A stretch of 64,000 bases of DNA. Origin: Polyodon spathula. Taxonomy: Eukaryota; Chordata; Actinopteri; Acipenseriformes; Polyodontidae. The notes below the pieces were generated by a model, which saw only the letters and a program-made list of their open reading frames with translations, was not told where the DNA came from and searched no databases. Position 1 is the stretch's first letter. The number at the start of each line of letters is the position of its first letter. Of this stretch, positions 11,035 through 21,336 are shown one piece after another. The position numbers were made by a program, and so were the translations under genes. The stretch spans positions 3,895,414 through 3,959,413 of the forward strand of contig NC_054572.1 of the NCBI RefSeq assembly GCF_017654505.1, given 5' to 3'.

Positions 11035-13775
11035 CTGCCCTTTACTTATTTTTTGTTTTAAGCTTTTCGTTAGCTGTAAAGGCAGAGAAACAAACGTTAT
11101 GGACTTAAACACTTCTTGCCGGCTGCAGAAATCCACATTTGAATTTCCTTCAGCCTCCCGCATTGTACACGTTTCCCTTTACCTGCTTTTTTTCCAATTC
11201 CAAACCCTAATTAAAAAGAAAAGTTTCTAAAATGTAAAGAAGCACACTGTGCACATTTGATACAGGACATGTTTTTAAATTGGCCCGAACTGAAATAAAT
11301 GCATGTACAAATTGAGCATGTTTCATATATTTTATCCTGCACAGACTGACGCCTCTGAGGTAGGGTAGGGATGGGTCTCTACCAGGAGGTAGAGAGTGTG
11401 GAGCATTTGGCATTGTACATTAGCAGGAAGCCTCTTGCTTGAAAGACCAGGTGTGCTGTAATCGAGAAGGAATGCCTAGCCGTCACGAAAGAAAAAATTA
11501 ACTGAAAAGTAGGGAAAAATAAGTATTTGGGTGTTCGCCTCAAAAATGCATTGTGAACAACTGCCAACGTACGAGAAAAAGCAAACTGGGAAATGTCAAC
11601 AAGAATTGTGACTGTTGAAAGCATGCAATTGTAAGTGTCGCAATTGCCAGAAGCTTTAGTATATCTCATTATAATATTTGTGAACCCACGTTTGCATGCT
11701 CTCCACCCCCTTTTTGCGAATTTATAGACGAATGCCAATAATTACATATTCATCTAAGGCTGAACCGCAAAGAAAAATGGCTGCCGCAAAGCATTCCTTA
11801 AAAAGTCGCTAACAGCATTGCGCTTGTTTAGCGCATTTCACCCTAGACTTCTGACTCATTTGCGACTATTGGGACTGCTGCAATACTTTAGTACACCTAC
11901 CCCACAGCGTTATTCTCTGGTTTACTTTAAAAGTTTTAAACCCAGTTGACTTCACCCTAGAATTTGAATTTGCTTTTTAAAATTATTGTAATTTTATTAA
12001 CACGTTTTCCATCACAGACATAAACTAACTATGATGAATTTCACCACAGACAGCTTGCACACAACAATTTGGCAAGGATTAGCATTATACTCTTCTGACA
12101 GACATTACTGGGCTTAGCCAGTTCAATAAAAACATTTGTAAAAGACTACTAACTTTATTTTCAACAACTTTATAATTACAGACACATGGCCGGGTCTTAC
12201 AGTACACACGACAGTGCTGTCTCACTGATATTGAAGTCTCTCATTCAGACACAAACAATGAGGTAATAAGAGCACCTCCCCCCCCAAAGCACCCCTCCTA
12301 AGTTGTGCAGAATGTTTGTTTTATTAAGATGATCGCATGTCCTTTACGATTCTGTCTTCCCAATCTCAGGATTCTATCCAGTAAACACTCTGGTTTACTA
12401 GTTTGGTTTGGCTTCTGTTCTGTATTGAGCAGTTTGCCACGGCACCCTCCCACCACTTTCCTTCTTTTAACACTTCAGAATACTGTCTCTCCTAAGTACA
12501 GCCCTGTAAAACGATTAGTGTTTGGCTGGCAAGAATGATGCTTCTAATGCTATCCACCTACATAGTTCAAAACTCTGCAATCACACACAAGGAATACAAT
12601 AAACTAAAATAATAAAAAGAATCACAGTTTTCAAACACAAAATTATTATTATTTTTATTTTATTTTAAACTAATACTATGAATACTCTTCACATGAATCA
12701 CAAAAAAACAAAGATTGACTCAAAGAACATTTTATTGAACATAAAATAGTTAACTGTGGAACTTTTGTGTGTCGTATCTTGTGTGTCCAGGATGGCATTG
12801 ATACACAGATGTAGTGAAATTCTGACGATCCTTAACAGGGATTGGTGGATTCCTGACACATGATTTACATTATGGATAGGTCTGGTTTTTTTTTTGTTTT
12901 CTCACTTGTTATGTCCTTGCTTTTGAACAGGAATATACAACAAAGCAGTAGCTGCAGCAGTGTATCTGTGTGTGTGATCATGTCAACAAGAACCTAGAAA
13001 AAACATATTTCTGTGTGATCCTGTCAACAAGAACCTAGTACAAACATGTTTCTAGTGACCACAACAACATACAGCCTTGTGTTTGTTTGATCACCTCCAA
13101 TGTACTTCTGTTTTTAGCAACAAAATTATGTTAAACTGTTTGCAGACATTTACAACTTGTTCCTTCTTCTAACAGCCAACAATTCTCAGCAAATCTGGAT
13201 TGGCAAAAAATACTTAACAATCAACATAAATTTTATGCAACAGGTTTTTAACACCGTGGTTATATTAATTGTTTGAGAATATTTTGACTGGACAGAGGTC
13301 TTACCAAAATAAATGTAAAGTATATAAATACTTAAATGTGTTTACAATACTTTGCATAACATCTTCTAAAATATTTGATTCACGTTGTAGATAAAATATA
13401 AAATCTGTGAAAGTGTGCACCCGATTTGAGAGACGAGAGTACTAAACCCAATCAAGATCATTCAAGTCACTGACTCACCGCTGAGGAAATGTGTTGTGTT
13501 ATATATTGCTTCAGACACATTCCTCTCTGTCTAGTTTGGTCAAGCAGAATAGTTCCAGAATACGCAGAAGATCCTTAATAGTAGCTTTGTATGTAGAATG
13601 GGGCTTGGCACCTGTCCAGTAAACACATGGAAGACTCCTGCCCACTCACATTGCACAGCTAAGGATCGAGACATACTTGAGTCCCAGACACCCCAGCACA
13701 TCTCCAGCATATTTATTGTTAACCAGCATCAAGCTCCACTTCAAGATCATATTCATTTATAGCCTACAATTGTAC
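11035..13775. other. 2.7 kb without a recognisable gene
   Basis: Frames are short and match nothing I know. The only structure noted is a two-copy 41-bp direct duplication at about 12974-13055 (TGTGTGATC-TGTCAACAAGAACCTAG…). This may be ordinary single-copy intergenic or intronic DNA. Confidence 0.5.
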
Positions 13776-14197
13776 TGTGGCAGAGCAAAGCTCTGCCCTT
13801 TTTAAATTGGCAGGGATGGGGTTAACTTCCCCTGCCTGCCTGGGTTTATTATGTTCAGGTGGCTGGGGTTGATTAGTTGATTAGGTTGATTAACGATCAA
13901 TCAGCGCCCAGCCACCTGATATAAAAGGAGGCCTCAGCTTCTCATTTGGGGAGAGGGAGCTGAGGAAGCAGGTTGGTTTTTTGTTTGGGTTGTTTAGAAA
14001 GTTTGAATCCAGTGAAGGCATCGCCCAGCCTGGAAACTGTTATTTTTGTAAGTTTTGCTTTTTATCTTTTTTGTGTTTAAATTGCTTTGTTTTGGCCCTT
14101 GTGCCCTTTCATTTTGTGTTTATTTATAATAAAATAGTTATTTTTTTTTGAACTGCAGTCTGTCTCTGGGCCTCTATCCACTCGCCAGCCTGCCACA
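13776..14197 (+). repeat. 5' LTR
   Basis: TG…CA ends. It contains a short hairpin near its start (GGCAGAG-CAAAG-CTCTGCC), a 13-bp perfect inverted repeat (13855-13867 with 13907-13919), a TATAAAAGG box at about 13920 and AATAAAATAG near 14129, consistent with a U3-R-U5 layout. Confidence 0.92.
13855..13926 (+). promoter_or_regulatory. U3 stem-loop immediately upstream of the LTR TATA box
   Basis: The arms TCAGGTGGCTGGG and CCCAGCCACCTGA are perfect reverse complements, separated by about 39 bp containing TTGATT/AATCA words. TATAAAAGG starts right after the second arm. The same arms and box occur in the 3' LTR and in the solo LTR at 10654-11034. A regulatory role is inferred from position. 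Confidence 0.6.
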
Positions 14198-14199
14198 TT

Positions 14200-14217
14200 T
14201 GGTGTCAGAAGTGGGAT
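14200..14217 (+). other. Primer binding site, tRNA-Leu type
   Basis: TGGTGTCAGAAGTGGGAT lies two bases after the 5' LTR. From memory, it is the exact complement of the last 18 nt, including CCA, of vertebrate tRNA-Leu(CAA). It is where minus-strand DNA synthesis would be primed. Confidence 0.85.
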
Positions 14218-14270
14218 AGCGCCACCTAGAGGCTCAGAGCAGTATTTATTTTTTTTTTTGAGAAAAAAAA

Positions 14271-15248
14271 ATGGGAAAGAAGAGCAGACAGTGGAAAAGG
14301 CAGGACAAGCAGCAGCTGAAGAAATGTAAGCTGCTGCAGCCACCGCTGGAGGACCCGGCCAGCCTCTTCCCCTGGTGTTCCTGGTGTGGGAAGGAGGACC
14401 ATCGTTGGCGGTCCTGCCCAGACGTGCCACCGGCAAACTGGTGTGGCCGGTGTGAGGAGGACGGCCACAACTGGGCAGGATGCCCCTACAACCAGGCCCA
14501 GGAAGAGGTGCAGTGTTCACCCCGGGCATCAGGGGCCACCCCACTACCTCCAGCACCACCACCTTCACCACCGTCCCAGGAGATCTGGGACTGGTTGATG
14601 CACCCTGATGCAGACCTCGTCCACGATCTCCCCATAGTTATCAACACGCTGTGGCGTCGAGATGGGGAGAGGTGGGAACAGTGGGAGGAACAGCACCACC
14701 CGGCCTCCTTCCCAGAGGTTGCCCTCATGGTGGTTAATTACCTGGCGGTAGACATGGGAGATCCACCGGTCACTCCAATAAAGAGAGGTGAGCCGCCTTC
14801 CCGAGAGCCAGAGAGGGGTGAGCCGCCTTCCCGGGAGCCAGAGAGGGGCGAGGAGCTGCCGTCGCTCCCAGAGCCAGAGAGGGGTGAGGAGCTGCCGTCG
14901 CTCCCAGAGCCAGAGAGGGGTGAGGAGCTGCCGTCGCTCCCAGAGCCAGAGAGGGGTGAGGAGCTGCCGTCGTCCCAGAGCCAGAGAGGGGTGAGGAGCT
15001 GCCGTCGCTCCCAGAGCCAGAGAGGGGTGAGGAGCTGCCGTCGCTCCCAGAGCCAGAGAGGGGTGAGGAGCTGCCGTCGCTCCCAGAGCCAGAGAGGGGT
15101 GAGGAGCTGCCGTCGTCCCAGAGAGCCAGAGAGGGGTGAGGAGCTGCCGTCGCTCCCAGAGCCAGAGAGGGGTGAGGAGCTGCCGTCGCTCCCAGAGCCA
15201 GAGAGGGGTGAGGAGCTGCCGTCGCTCCCAGAGCCAGAGAGGGAGTGA
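14271..15248 (+). CDS. Gag-like two-zinc-knuckle protein of the non-autonomous LTR element
   Basis: 325 codons from the first ATG after the primer binding site. The N-terminus is basic (K/R/Q-rich, residues 1-20). Two CCHC knuckles of the retroviral C-X2-C-X4-H-X4-C type follow at residues 36-49 and 58-71; such knuckles bind nucleic acid. Residues about 85-105 are Pro-rich, and 106-170 form a Trp/Asp-rich segment I do not recognise. From about 170 on, 12-residue repeats (EELPSLPEPERG-like) come from the 36-bp array. No capsid or protease is visible. One-base changes in the array shift the frame at about 14972, restore it at about 15115, and insert a base near 15243 that makes TGA at 15246. 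The repeat frame continues open to 16356, so the ancestral protein was probably longer. Confidence 0.75.
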   Translation: MGKKSRQWKRQDKQQLKKCKLLQPPLEDPASLFPWCSWCGKEDHRWRSCPDVPPANWCGRCEEDGHNWAGCPYNQAQEEVQCSPRASGATPLPPAPPPSPPSQEIWDWLMHPDADLVHDLPIVINTLWRRDGERWEQWEEQHHPASFPEVALMVVNYLAVDMGDPPVTPIKRGEPPSREPERGEPPSREPERGEELPSLPEPERGEELPSLPEPERGEELPSLPEPERGEELPSSQSQRGVRSCRRSQSQRGVRSCRRSQSQRGVRSCRRSQSQRGVRSCRRPREPERGEELPSLPEPERGEELPSLPEPERGEELPSLPEPERE

Positions 15249-16545
15249 GGAGCTGCCGTCGCTCCCAGAGCCAGAGAGGGGTGAGGAGCTGCCGTCGCTC
15301 CCAGAGCCAGAGAGGGGTGAGGAGCTGCCGTCGCTCCCAGAGCCAGAGAGGGGTGAGGAGCTGCCGTCGCTCCCAGAGCCAGAGAGGGGTGAGGATCTGC
15401 CGTCGCTCCCAGAGCCAGAGAGGGAGGAGGAGCTGCCGTCGCTCCCAGAGCCAGAGAGGGAGGAGGATCTGCCGTCGCTCCCAGAGCCAGAGAGGGAGGA
15501 GGATCTGCCGTCGCTCCCAGAGCCAGAGAGGGAGGAGGATCTGCTGTCGCTCCCAGAGCCAGAGAGGGAGGAGGATCTCCCAGAGCCAGAGAGGGAGGAG
15601 GATCTGCTGTCGCTCCCAGAGCCAGAGAGGGAGGAGGATCTGCTGTCGCTCCCAGAGCCAGAGAGGGAGGAGGATCTGCTGTCGCTCCCAGAGCCAGAGA
15701 GGGAGGAGGATCTGCTGTCGCTCCCAGAGCCAGAGAGGGAGGAGGATCTGCTGTCGCTCCCAGAGCCAGAGAGGGAGGAGGAGCTGCCGTCGCTCCCAGA
15801 GCCAGAGAGGGAGGAGGATCTGCTGTCGCTCCCAGAGAGAGAGAGGGAGGAGGATCTGCTGTCGCTCCCAGAGCCAGAGAGGGAGGAGGATCTGCTGTCG
15901 CTCCCAGAGCCAGAGAGGGAGGAGGATCTGCTGTCGCTCCCAGAGCCAGAGAGGGAGGAGGATCTGCTGTCGCTCCCAGAGCCAGAGAGGGAGGAGGATC
16001 TGCTGTCGCTCCCAGAGCCAGAGAGGGAGGAGGATCTGCTGTCGCTCCCAGAGCCAGAGAGGGAGGAGGATCTGCTGTCGCTCCCAGAGCCAGAGAGGGA
16101 GGAGGATCTGCCGTCGCTCCCAGAGCCAGAGAGGGAGGAGGATCTGCCGTCGCTCCCAGAGCCAGAGAGGGAGGAGGATCTGCTGTCGCTCCCAGAGCCA
16201 GAGAGGGAGGAGGATCTGCTGTCGCTCCCAGAGCCAGAGAGGGAGGAGGATCTGCTGTTGCTCCCAGAGCCAGAGAGGGAGGAGGAGCCGCCGTCGCTCC
16301 CAGAGCCAGAGAGGGAGGAGGATCTGCCGTCGCTCCCAGAGCCAGAGAGGGAGTGAGGAGCCTGCCGTCGCTCCCAGAGCCAGAGAGGGGTGAGGAGCCT
16401 GCTGTCGCTCCCAGAGCCAGAGAGGGAGTGAGGAGCCGCCTCCGTCGCTCCCAGAGCCAGAGAGGAGTGAGGAGCCGCCGTCGCTCCCAGAGCCAGAGAG
16501 GAGGAGGATCTGCCGCCGCTCCCAGAGCCAGAGGGAGACGGGAGG
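14789..16545 (+). repeat. 36-bp coding-type tandem array inside the LTR element, about 48 units
   Basis: The base unit is GAGCTGCCGTCGCTCCCAGA then GCCAGAGAGGGGTGAG. In the second half it becomes GAGGATCTGCTGTCGCTCCC then AGAGCCAGAGAGGGAG. Each unit encodes 12 residues (EELPSLPEPERG / EEDLLSLPEPERE-like). Unit variants fall in blocks, as expected of local duplication. A 9-bp-shorter unit lies near 15572, and one-base insertions near 15243 and 16352 create TGA. The array also yields very long open frames on the minus strand, which are artefacts. Confidence 0.95.
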
Positions 16546-16552
16546 AGCCGCC

Positions 16553-16948
16553 GCCTCCGCCACAAGAGGGAGCCGGGCCGCCGCCGCCGCCTCCGCCACC
16601 AGAGGGAGCCGGGCCGCGCCGCCGCCGCCTCCGCCACCAGAGGGAGCCGGGCCGCCGCCGCCGCCTCCGCCACCAGAGGGAGCCGGGCCGCCGTCGCCGC
16701 CTCCGCCACCAGATGGAGCCGGGCCGCCGCCGCCGCCTCCGCCACCAGAGGGAGCCGGGCCGCCGCCGCCTCCGCCACCAGAGGGAGCCGGGCCGCCGCC
16801 GCCGCCTCCGCCACCAGAGGGAGCCGGGCCGCCGCCTCCGCCTCCGCCACCAGAGGGAGCCGGGCCGCCGTCGCCGCCTCCGCCACCAGAGGGAGCCGGG
16901 CCGCCGTCGCCGCCTCCGCCACCAGAGGGAGCCGGGCCGCCGTCGCCA
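16553..16948 (+). repeat. Second 36-bp array, GC-rich, 11 units
   Basis: The unit is CCGCCACCAGAGGGAGCCGG then GCCGCCGCCGCCGCCT, encoding Pro/Gly/Glu-rich or Arg-rich 12-mers depending on frame. It has the same period as the array before it and shares a CCAGAG-GGGAG core, so one may derive from the other. A frame change near 16615 moves the reading from PPPEGAG to RRLRHQREP. Confidence 0.92.
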
Positions 16949-17064
16949 TGCTACCTTGGACATTCGGGGCCCCCTCAACCAAAGAAGGCTTGGGGGCTCT
17001 GACATCAACCCCGCCCACCACCACCCACCATAACAGCCCACCCAAGGGACATAATTGGACTCTT

Positions 17065-17109
17065 GGGGGGGGAGGGGGGGGGGGTGGGGGGGGGGGGGGG
17101 GGGGGGGGA
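17065..17109 (+). repeat. Long G-run near the 3' end of the element
   Basis: About 45 bases that are almost all G, with single A and T breaks, on the element's sense strand some 45 bp before the polypurine tract. It may form G-quadruplex structure; this is inferred from composition only. Confidence 0.85.
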
Positions 17110-17142
17110 GTTGGCCGATTGCGGCCGGTGTACGTTGTACAT

Positions 17143-17153
17143 GGGGGGAGGTG
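17143..17153 (+). other. Polypurine tract adjoining the 3' LTR
   Basis: GGGGGGAGGTG directly precedes the TGTGGCAG start of the 3' LTR, the expected place for plus-strand priming. Confidence 0.75.
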
Positions 17154-17575
17154 TGTGGCAGAGCAAAGCTCTGCCCTTTTTAAATTGGCAGGGATGGGGT
17201 TAATTTCCCCTACCTGCCTGGGTTTATTATGTTCAGGTGGCTGGGGTTGATTAGTTGATTAGGTTGATTAACGATCAATCAGCGCCCAGCCACCTGATAT
17301 AAAAGGAGGCCTCAGCTTCTCATTTGGGAGGAGGGAGCTGAGGAAGCAGGTTGGTTTTTTTTTTGGTTGTTTAGAAAGTTTGAATCCAGTGAAGGCATCG
17401 CCCAGCCTGGAAACTGTTATTTTTTGTAAGTTTTGCTTTTTATCTTTTTTGTGTTTAAATTGCTTTGTTTTGGCCCTTGTGCCCTTTCATTTTTGTGTTT
17501 ATTTATAATAAAATAGTTATTTTTTTTGAACTGCAGTCTGTCTCTGGGCCTCTATCCACTCGCCAGCCTGCCACA
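17154..17575 (+). repeat. 3' LTR
   Basis: It has the same length (422 bp) and ends as the 5' LTR. It differs by AATTTCC for AACTTCC, CTACCTG for CTGCCTG, GGGAGGAG for GGGGAGAG, and several homopolymer length changes. Confidence 0.92.
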
Positions 17576-18359
17576 TACATGTTAAAATAGACACAAGTAG
17601 ATGTCAACATAAGAAAATAAATACCAACCAACATAGATAGTTTATGGTATTTTCATTCTTCTTAACCAAAAAGAGATTGTAAAATGCACATTAAAAGTGT
17701 TGTATATAGTAATCTATGGCAAACTATAACCCCTGTGGGGTTCCATTTTTATTTTTTTATTATGTTTTTCAATCCATCCCGTCCGATTTTCACCCACACA
17801 CCAGATAATCATAAATCAGCATTGTATATGTGAAGTGTTCTAAGTAAATGTACATTCTGCATGACAAGATGCACAATGTTAAATGAGGTTTACAAATTAT
17901 ACACAACATAGATATTCCCATTATTTCTTGATTTCCATTTGGCTGCTGCTTGCTGGTGGGAGAGCCACCTTATGCTTCCATTCATTTTTCTTGATCTTGT
18001 TGACATGCACTTTGATTAATGTGTTCCTCTTATCTAGTCGTTGAGACAGGAAGTGATGCAGGTGACCTGTGACAATTAAGCTTTTTAACGAGAAATGTGT
18101 TCATTAACGACCTCATCGACTCAATTTCAAGGCATTAACGGATTGATTTAATTAACACACTTAATTTGAAAATCACTTGTTGCTAAAGCTGTCGTTACTA
18201 TACCACTAGTTTGTTACAATAACACTGATTTTGAAAATCCTTCCCTTATAATGCAATTTTCATTATCAGAAACAAATTAAAGATAAATCATGAAGATGAA
18301 ACATAAATGTAAATAATTATAATAAGGATTTAACAAACTGCTCATTTTCCATAATAACA
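17576..18359. other. No gene seen
   Basis: AT-rich DNA with no recognisable repeat family or coding frame. Confidence 0.5.

Positions 18360-18396
<37 letters not shown>
18360..18396. repeat. (ATT)n microsatellite at a LINE tail
   Basis: About 12 ATT units. They form the tail-side repeat of the minus-strand LINE that follows. Confidence 0.9.
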
Positions 18397-18398
<2 letters not shown>

Positions 18399-19680
18399 AA
18401 TGTGTTTATTTCTTAGCAGGCACTCTTATCCAGGGTGAGTTACAATTGTTACAAAATGTCACATTACAAAGTATCACTTTACAAAATATCACTTTGAAAA
18501 GTATCACATTACAGAATATCATATTACAGATAAGAGCAGTTGTAAAGTACAATAAAATAAGTAGGAAAAGATCAAATTCAAATAAGAGCACAAGAGAATA
18601 CAGTAAATATTTACACATAAGATCGGGTTCTACTGAGAGGAGTTAATTTATATTAATATTTGCTTATACAAGTAAAGTCCAGTATGAGTATGTGGTAAGT
18701 ACGATGAATGAATGAGAATGATTTCAAGTAGGAGCAATTTCAAAAAACATGACTATGGATAGCTATAAGAGTAAACTCAAATACAAGGTACAGTTGTAAT
18801 TGTAAGAAGTAATTGTTATTAAGAGCAGTAGTAGTTGTCAAGTGGTGTGCAAATCACATGGTTCATGTACTAGCTCATGGGAGAAGCGAGGAAGGGAAAA
18901 GACAAGATGAGCAGCAGAGTTTGGGCAAGGAGAGAAGAAGGCAAAGGAGTGAAGGAGCAGAAATCCAGTGGTTAGGGTTGGAGAGGTGGATGTTGACATC
19001 ACCTAGTAGAACAACAGAGGTGTAGAGGGAGAGGGGTGAGAGGAGAAGAGGGAGTCAAGCTCATCAAGAAAGTGAGTGAGGAGTCCAGGAGGGCAGTAGT
19101 GAACAATGAGGAGCAGATGACAAGGGGAGGTGATTTCAACAGCATGAAACTCAAGAGAGAAAGGAGGGGGGACAGAAAAGAGCAGGGAGAGAGAGAGCAG
19201 AAGTCCTATTCCCCCACCCCGTCCAGAGGGGGAGAGGACAGAGAGAAGAAAGGATGGCCAGACTGGTAGTGTTATCAGGAGAGATCCAGGTTTCAGTGAA
19301 TGCTAGGAAGTCAAGAGAGAGATGAAAGGTGAAAGCAGAGATGAAGTCAGCTTTGTTGGAAGCCAAGCGACAATTCCAGAGGGCGCCAAAGAGAGAGCGC
19401 TGGGGCGGTGAGCAGAGGAAAGGGGGAGAGGCAGGGAGATCGAGTTAGAGGAGTTAGGTTTGTGGTGGCAGGGAGGAGACAGAGGGCAGGAACGAGAGGA
19501 GAGGATAACAGGGATATTAAAGGTAGTCGTGGTAGGGAGCAGTAGAGGAAAGGAAGTAGAAATGCTTATGGAAGGGGGTGGTACCGAGAGGGAGGTGAAG
19601 AGCGAGAGCGAGAGCATTAAATAAGAAAGAGAAAAGAGAAAAGAAAAGAAAGAAACCTCAACCGGCAATCATTCACAAAC
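18397..19680 (-). mobile_element. L2-like LINE, endonuclease fragment fused to its 3' tail
   Basis: On the minus strand the frames near 19366-19200 read …NKADFISAF-FHLSLDFLAF, TETWISPDN, the N-terminal part of an APE-type endonuclease. The next block (about 19160-18900) reads EFHAVEITSPCH, IVHY-PPGLL and THFLDELD in broken frames. The low-coordinate end carries the familiar fish LINE tail TTGTAACTCACCCTGGATAA, GAGTGCCTGCTAAGAAATAA and then (ATT)n. The RT core is missing, so this is an internally deleted, dead copy. It also contains a degenerate repeat of TACAAAATATCAC-like words at 18446-18530. Confidence 0.68.
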
Positions 19681-20952
19681 GAAATATGATTTACTTACAG
19701 AGCGATCTGATCTGTTGACTGCTAGCCTGCTTGCAGTGTTGCTAAACTGCAGTTACAGTGAGGTTTTACTGCAGTGTGGTGTTAAACTGCAGATCAAATG
19801 TGCCTATTATTGTTGGACTGTACTGCAGTGGGGGTTAGACTGCAGTACCAATTGATTTTCATTACATTGTAGATTGCAGTTACAATGATTATTTCACTAT
19901 TTTAAAACTGCAGTTACCATGAAACCCAATGACGTTCAAAGCTTGTGTTTAACCCACAATCCTTCTTAAAGACTCCACAGCGTGTGCCAGTGTTTGGAAC
20001 CAGTGCTGGGTGACACTCGGATTTGTTAGCTGCCCAGGGGAATCAGCAATGCTGATGAGGTTAAGCAGCCCGTCAAGAAACCATAAACACTGCTGAAGCC
20101 TTGTCATCATGGCCAAATACAAGAGGCAAGTAGTTACAAGTGCAGGATTGGAAGCGTGTTTACAGCAGTACGATTCAAGCCCAGCTGTAAATGGAAGGCT
20201 GTGTGGAGTAAATTCTTATCCAGGCTGAAACTAAAACAATTTACTTTCCTCATGACCTTAGTCCTCTCTCATGAGTTTACAGTTGTGCTTCAGTTATTCG
20301 AAAGCATAATTCCACCCTCTGAAGTGTTTGTTTTCTCTTTTTGGAAAGGAACCAGTTTATCCATTAGGTTGTTTTAAAATAGAGTAAAGGTTCAAAGGCA
20401 GGACCACCGCAGTAAACATTTCACTTTCTAGAATGTTTCCCAACAGCCACCCAAACTAAAACATGAAGAAACAAAACAAAACAGGATTGTTCCTGATTTG
20501 CTAACAGCATCACACATTTACTGTAGCAATATGAAATACTATATTGATTAAATATATCTGCTAGTCTTCAACCAATTGCCATCTGATCAGACAGCCTTTC
20601 CTATGAGAGGCCAGGTTTGCCATGTTAAAGAATCTGCTTAGCAGGTGTTAATATCAAAGCAAACACCCCTGATTGAAACCAGGAAAGACAGGTGCATTTA
20701 AACAATGTAGGGGCGCATTGCGACATTGTGACTGTATAACAACATAATGCTTGCGCTGTACCTGAGGACCGCATGGGGCTTCAGGGTAATGTGGAAGAGG
20801 CCATTGCTATGAAAAGTAGGACTCATTGCTCCTCAAGCGCTAGGCAGCATTCGCAAAATCACCAGCATTGATTCAACCTCACTGGCTTCCTGTCCACCTT
20901 GGGATTCATTTACAGATTATCCCTTAAACAAACAAGAACACGCACTTCTTTA
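19681..20952. other. No gene; cluster of CTGCAG words
   Basis: Six CTGCAG hexamers lie within about 165 bp (19745-19912), several in AAACTGCAGTTAC contexts. The rest shows no feature. Confidence 0.45.

Positions 20953-21332
<380 letters not shown>

Positions 21333-21336
<4 letters not shown>

Larger units (their letters stand above)
13776..17575 (+). mobile_element. Complete non-autonomous LTR retrotransposon, 3.8 kb
   Basis: Two 422-bp LTRs (13776-14197, 17154-17575) differ at only a handful of sites, mostly T-run lengths plus a few substitutions, so the insertion is young. The 5' LTR is followed by a primer binding site and the 3' LTR is preceded by a purine-rich tract, which fixes the plus orientation. 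The 2.96-kb interior has no protease, reverse transcriptase, RNase H or integrase. It holds one gag-like frame with two CCHC knuckles and long 36-bp arrays. Mobilisation must have come from a partner element, which is inference. The flanks TGTAC and TACAT are not a clean TSD. Confidence 0.92.

Noticed and set aside
14565..17045. Minus-strand open frames of about 600-826 codons across the 36-bp arrays
   Set aside because: The array period is a multiple of three, so all frames lacking a stop in the unit stay open. Orientation of the LTRs, primer site and zinc-knuckle frame is plus, and the antisense products are low-complexity repeats.
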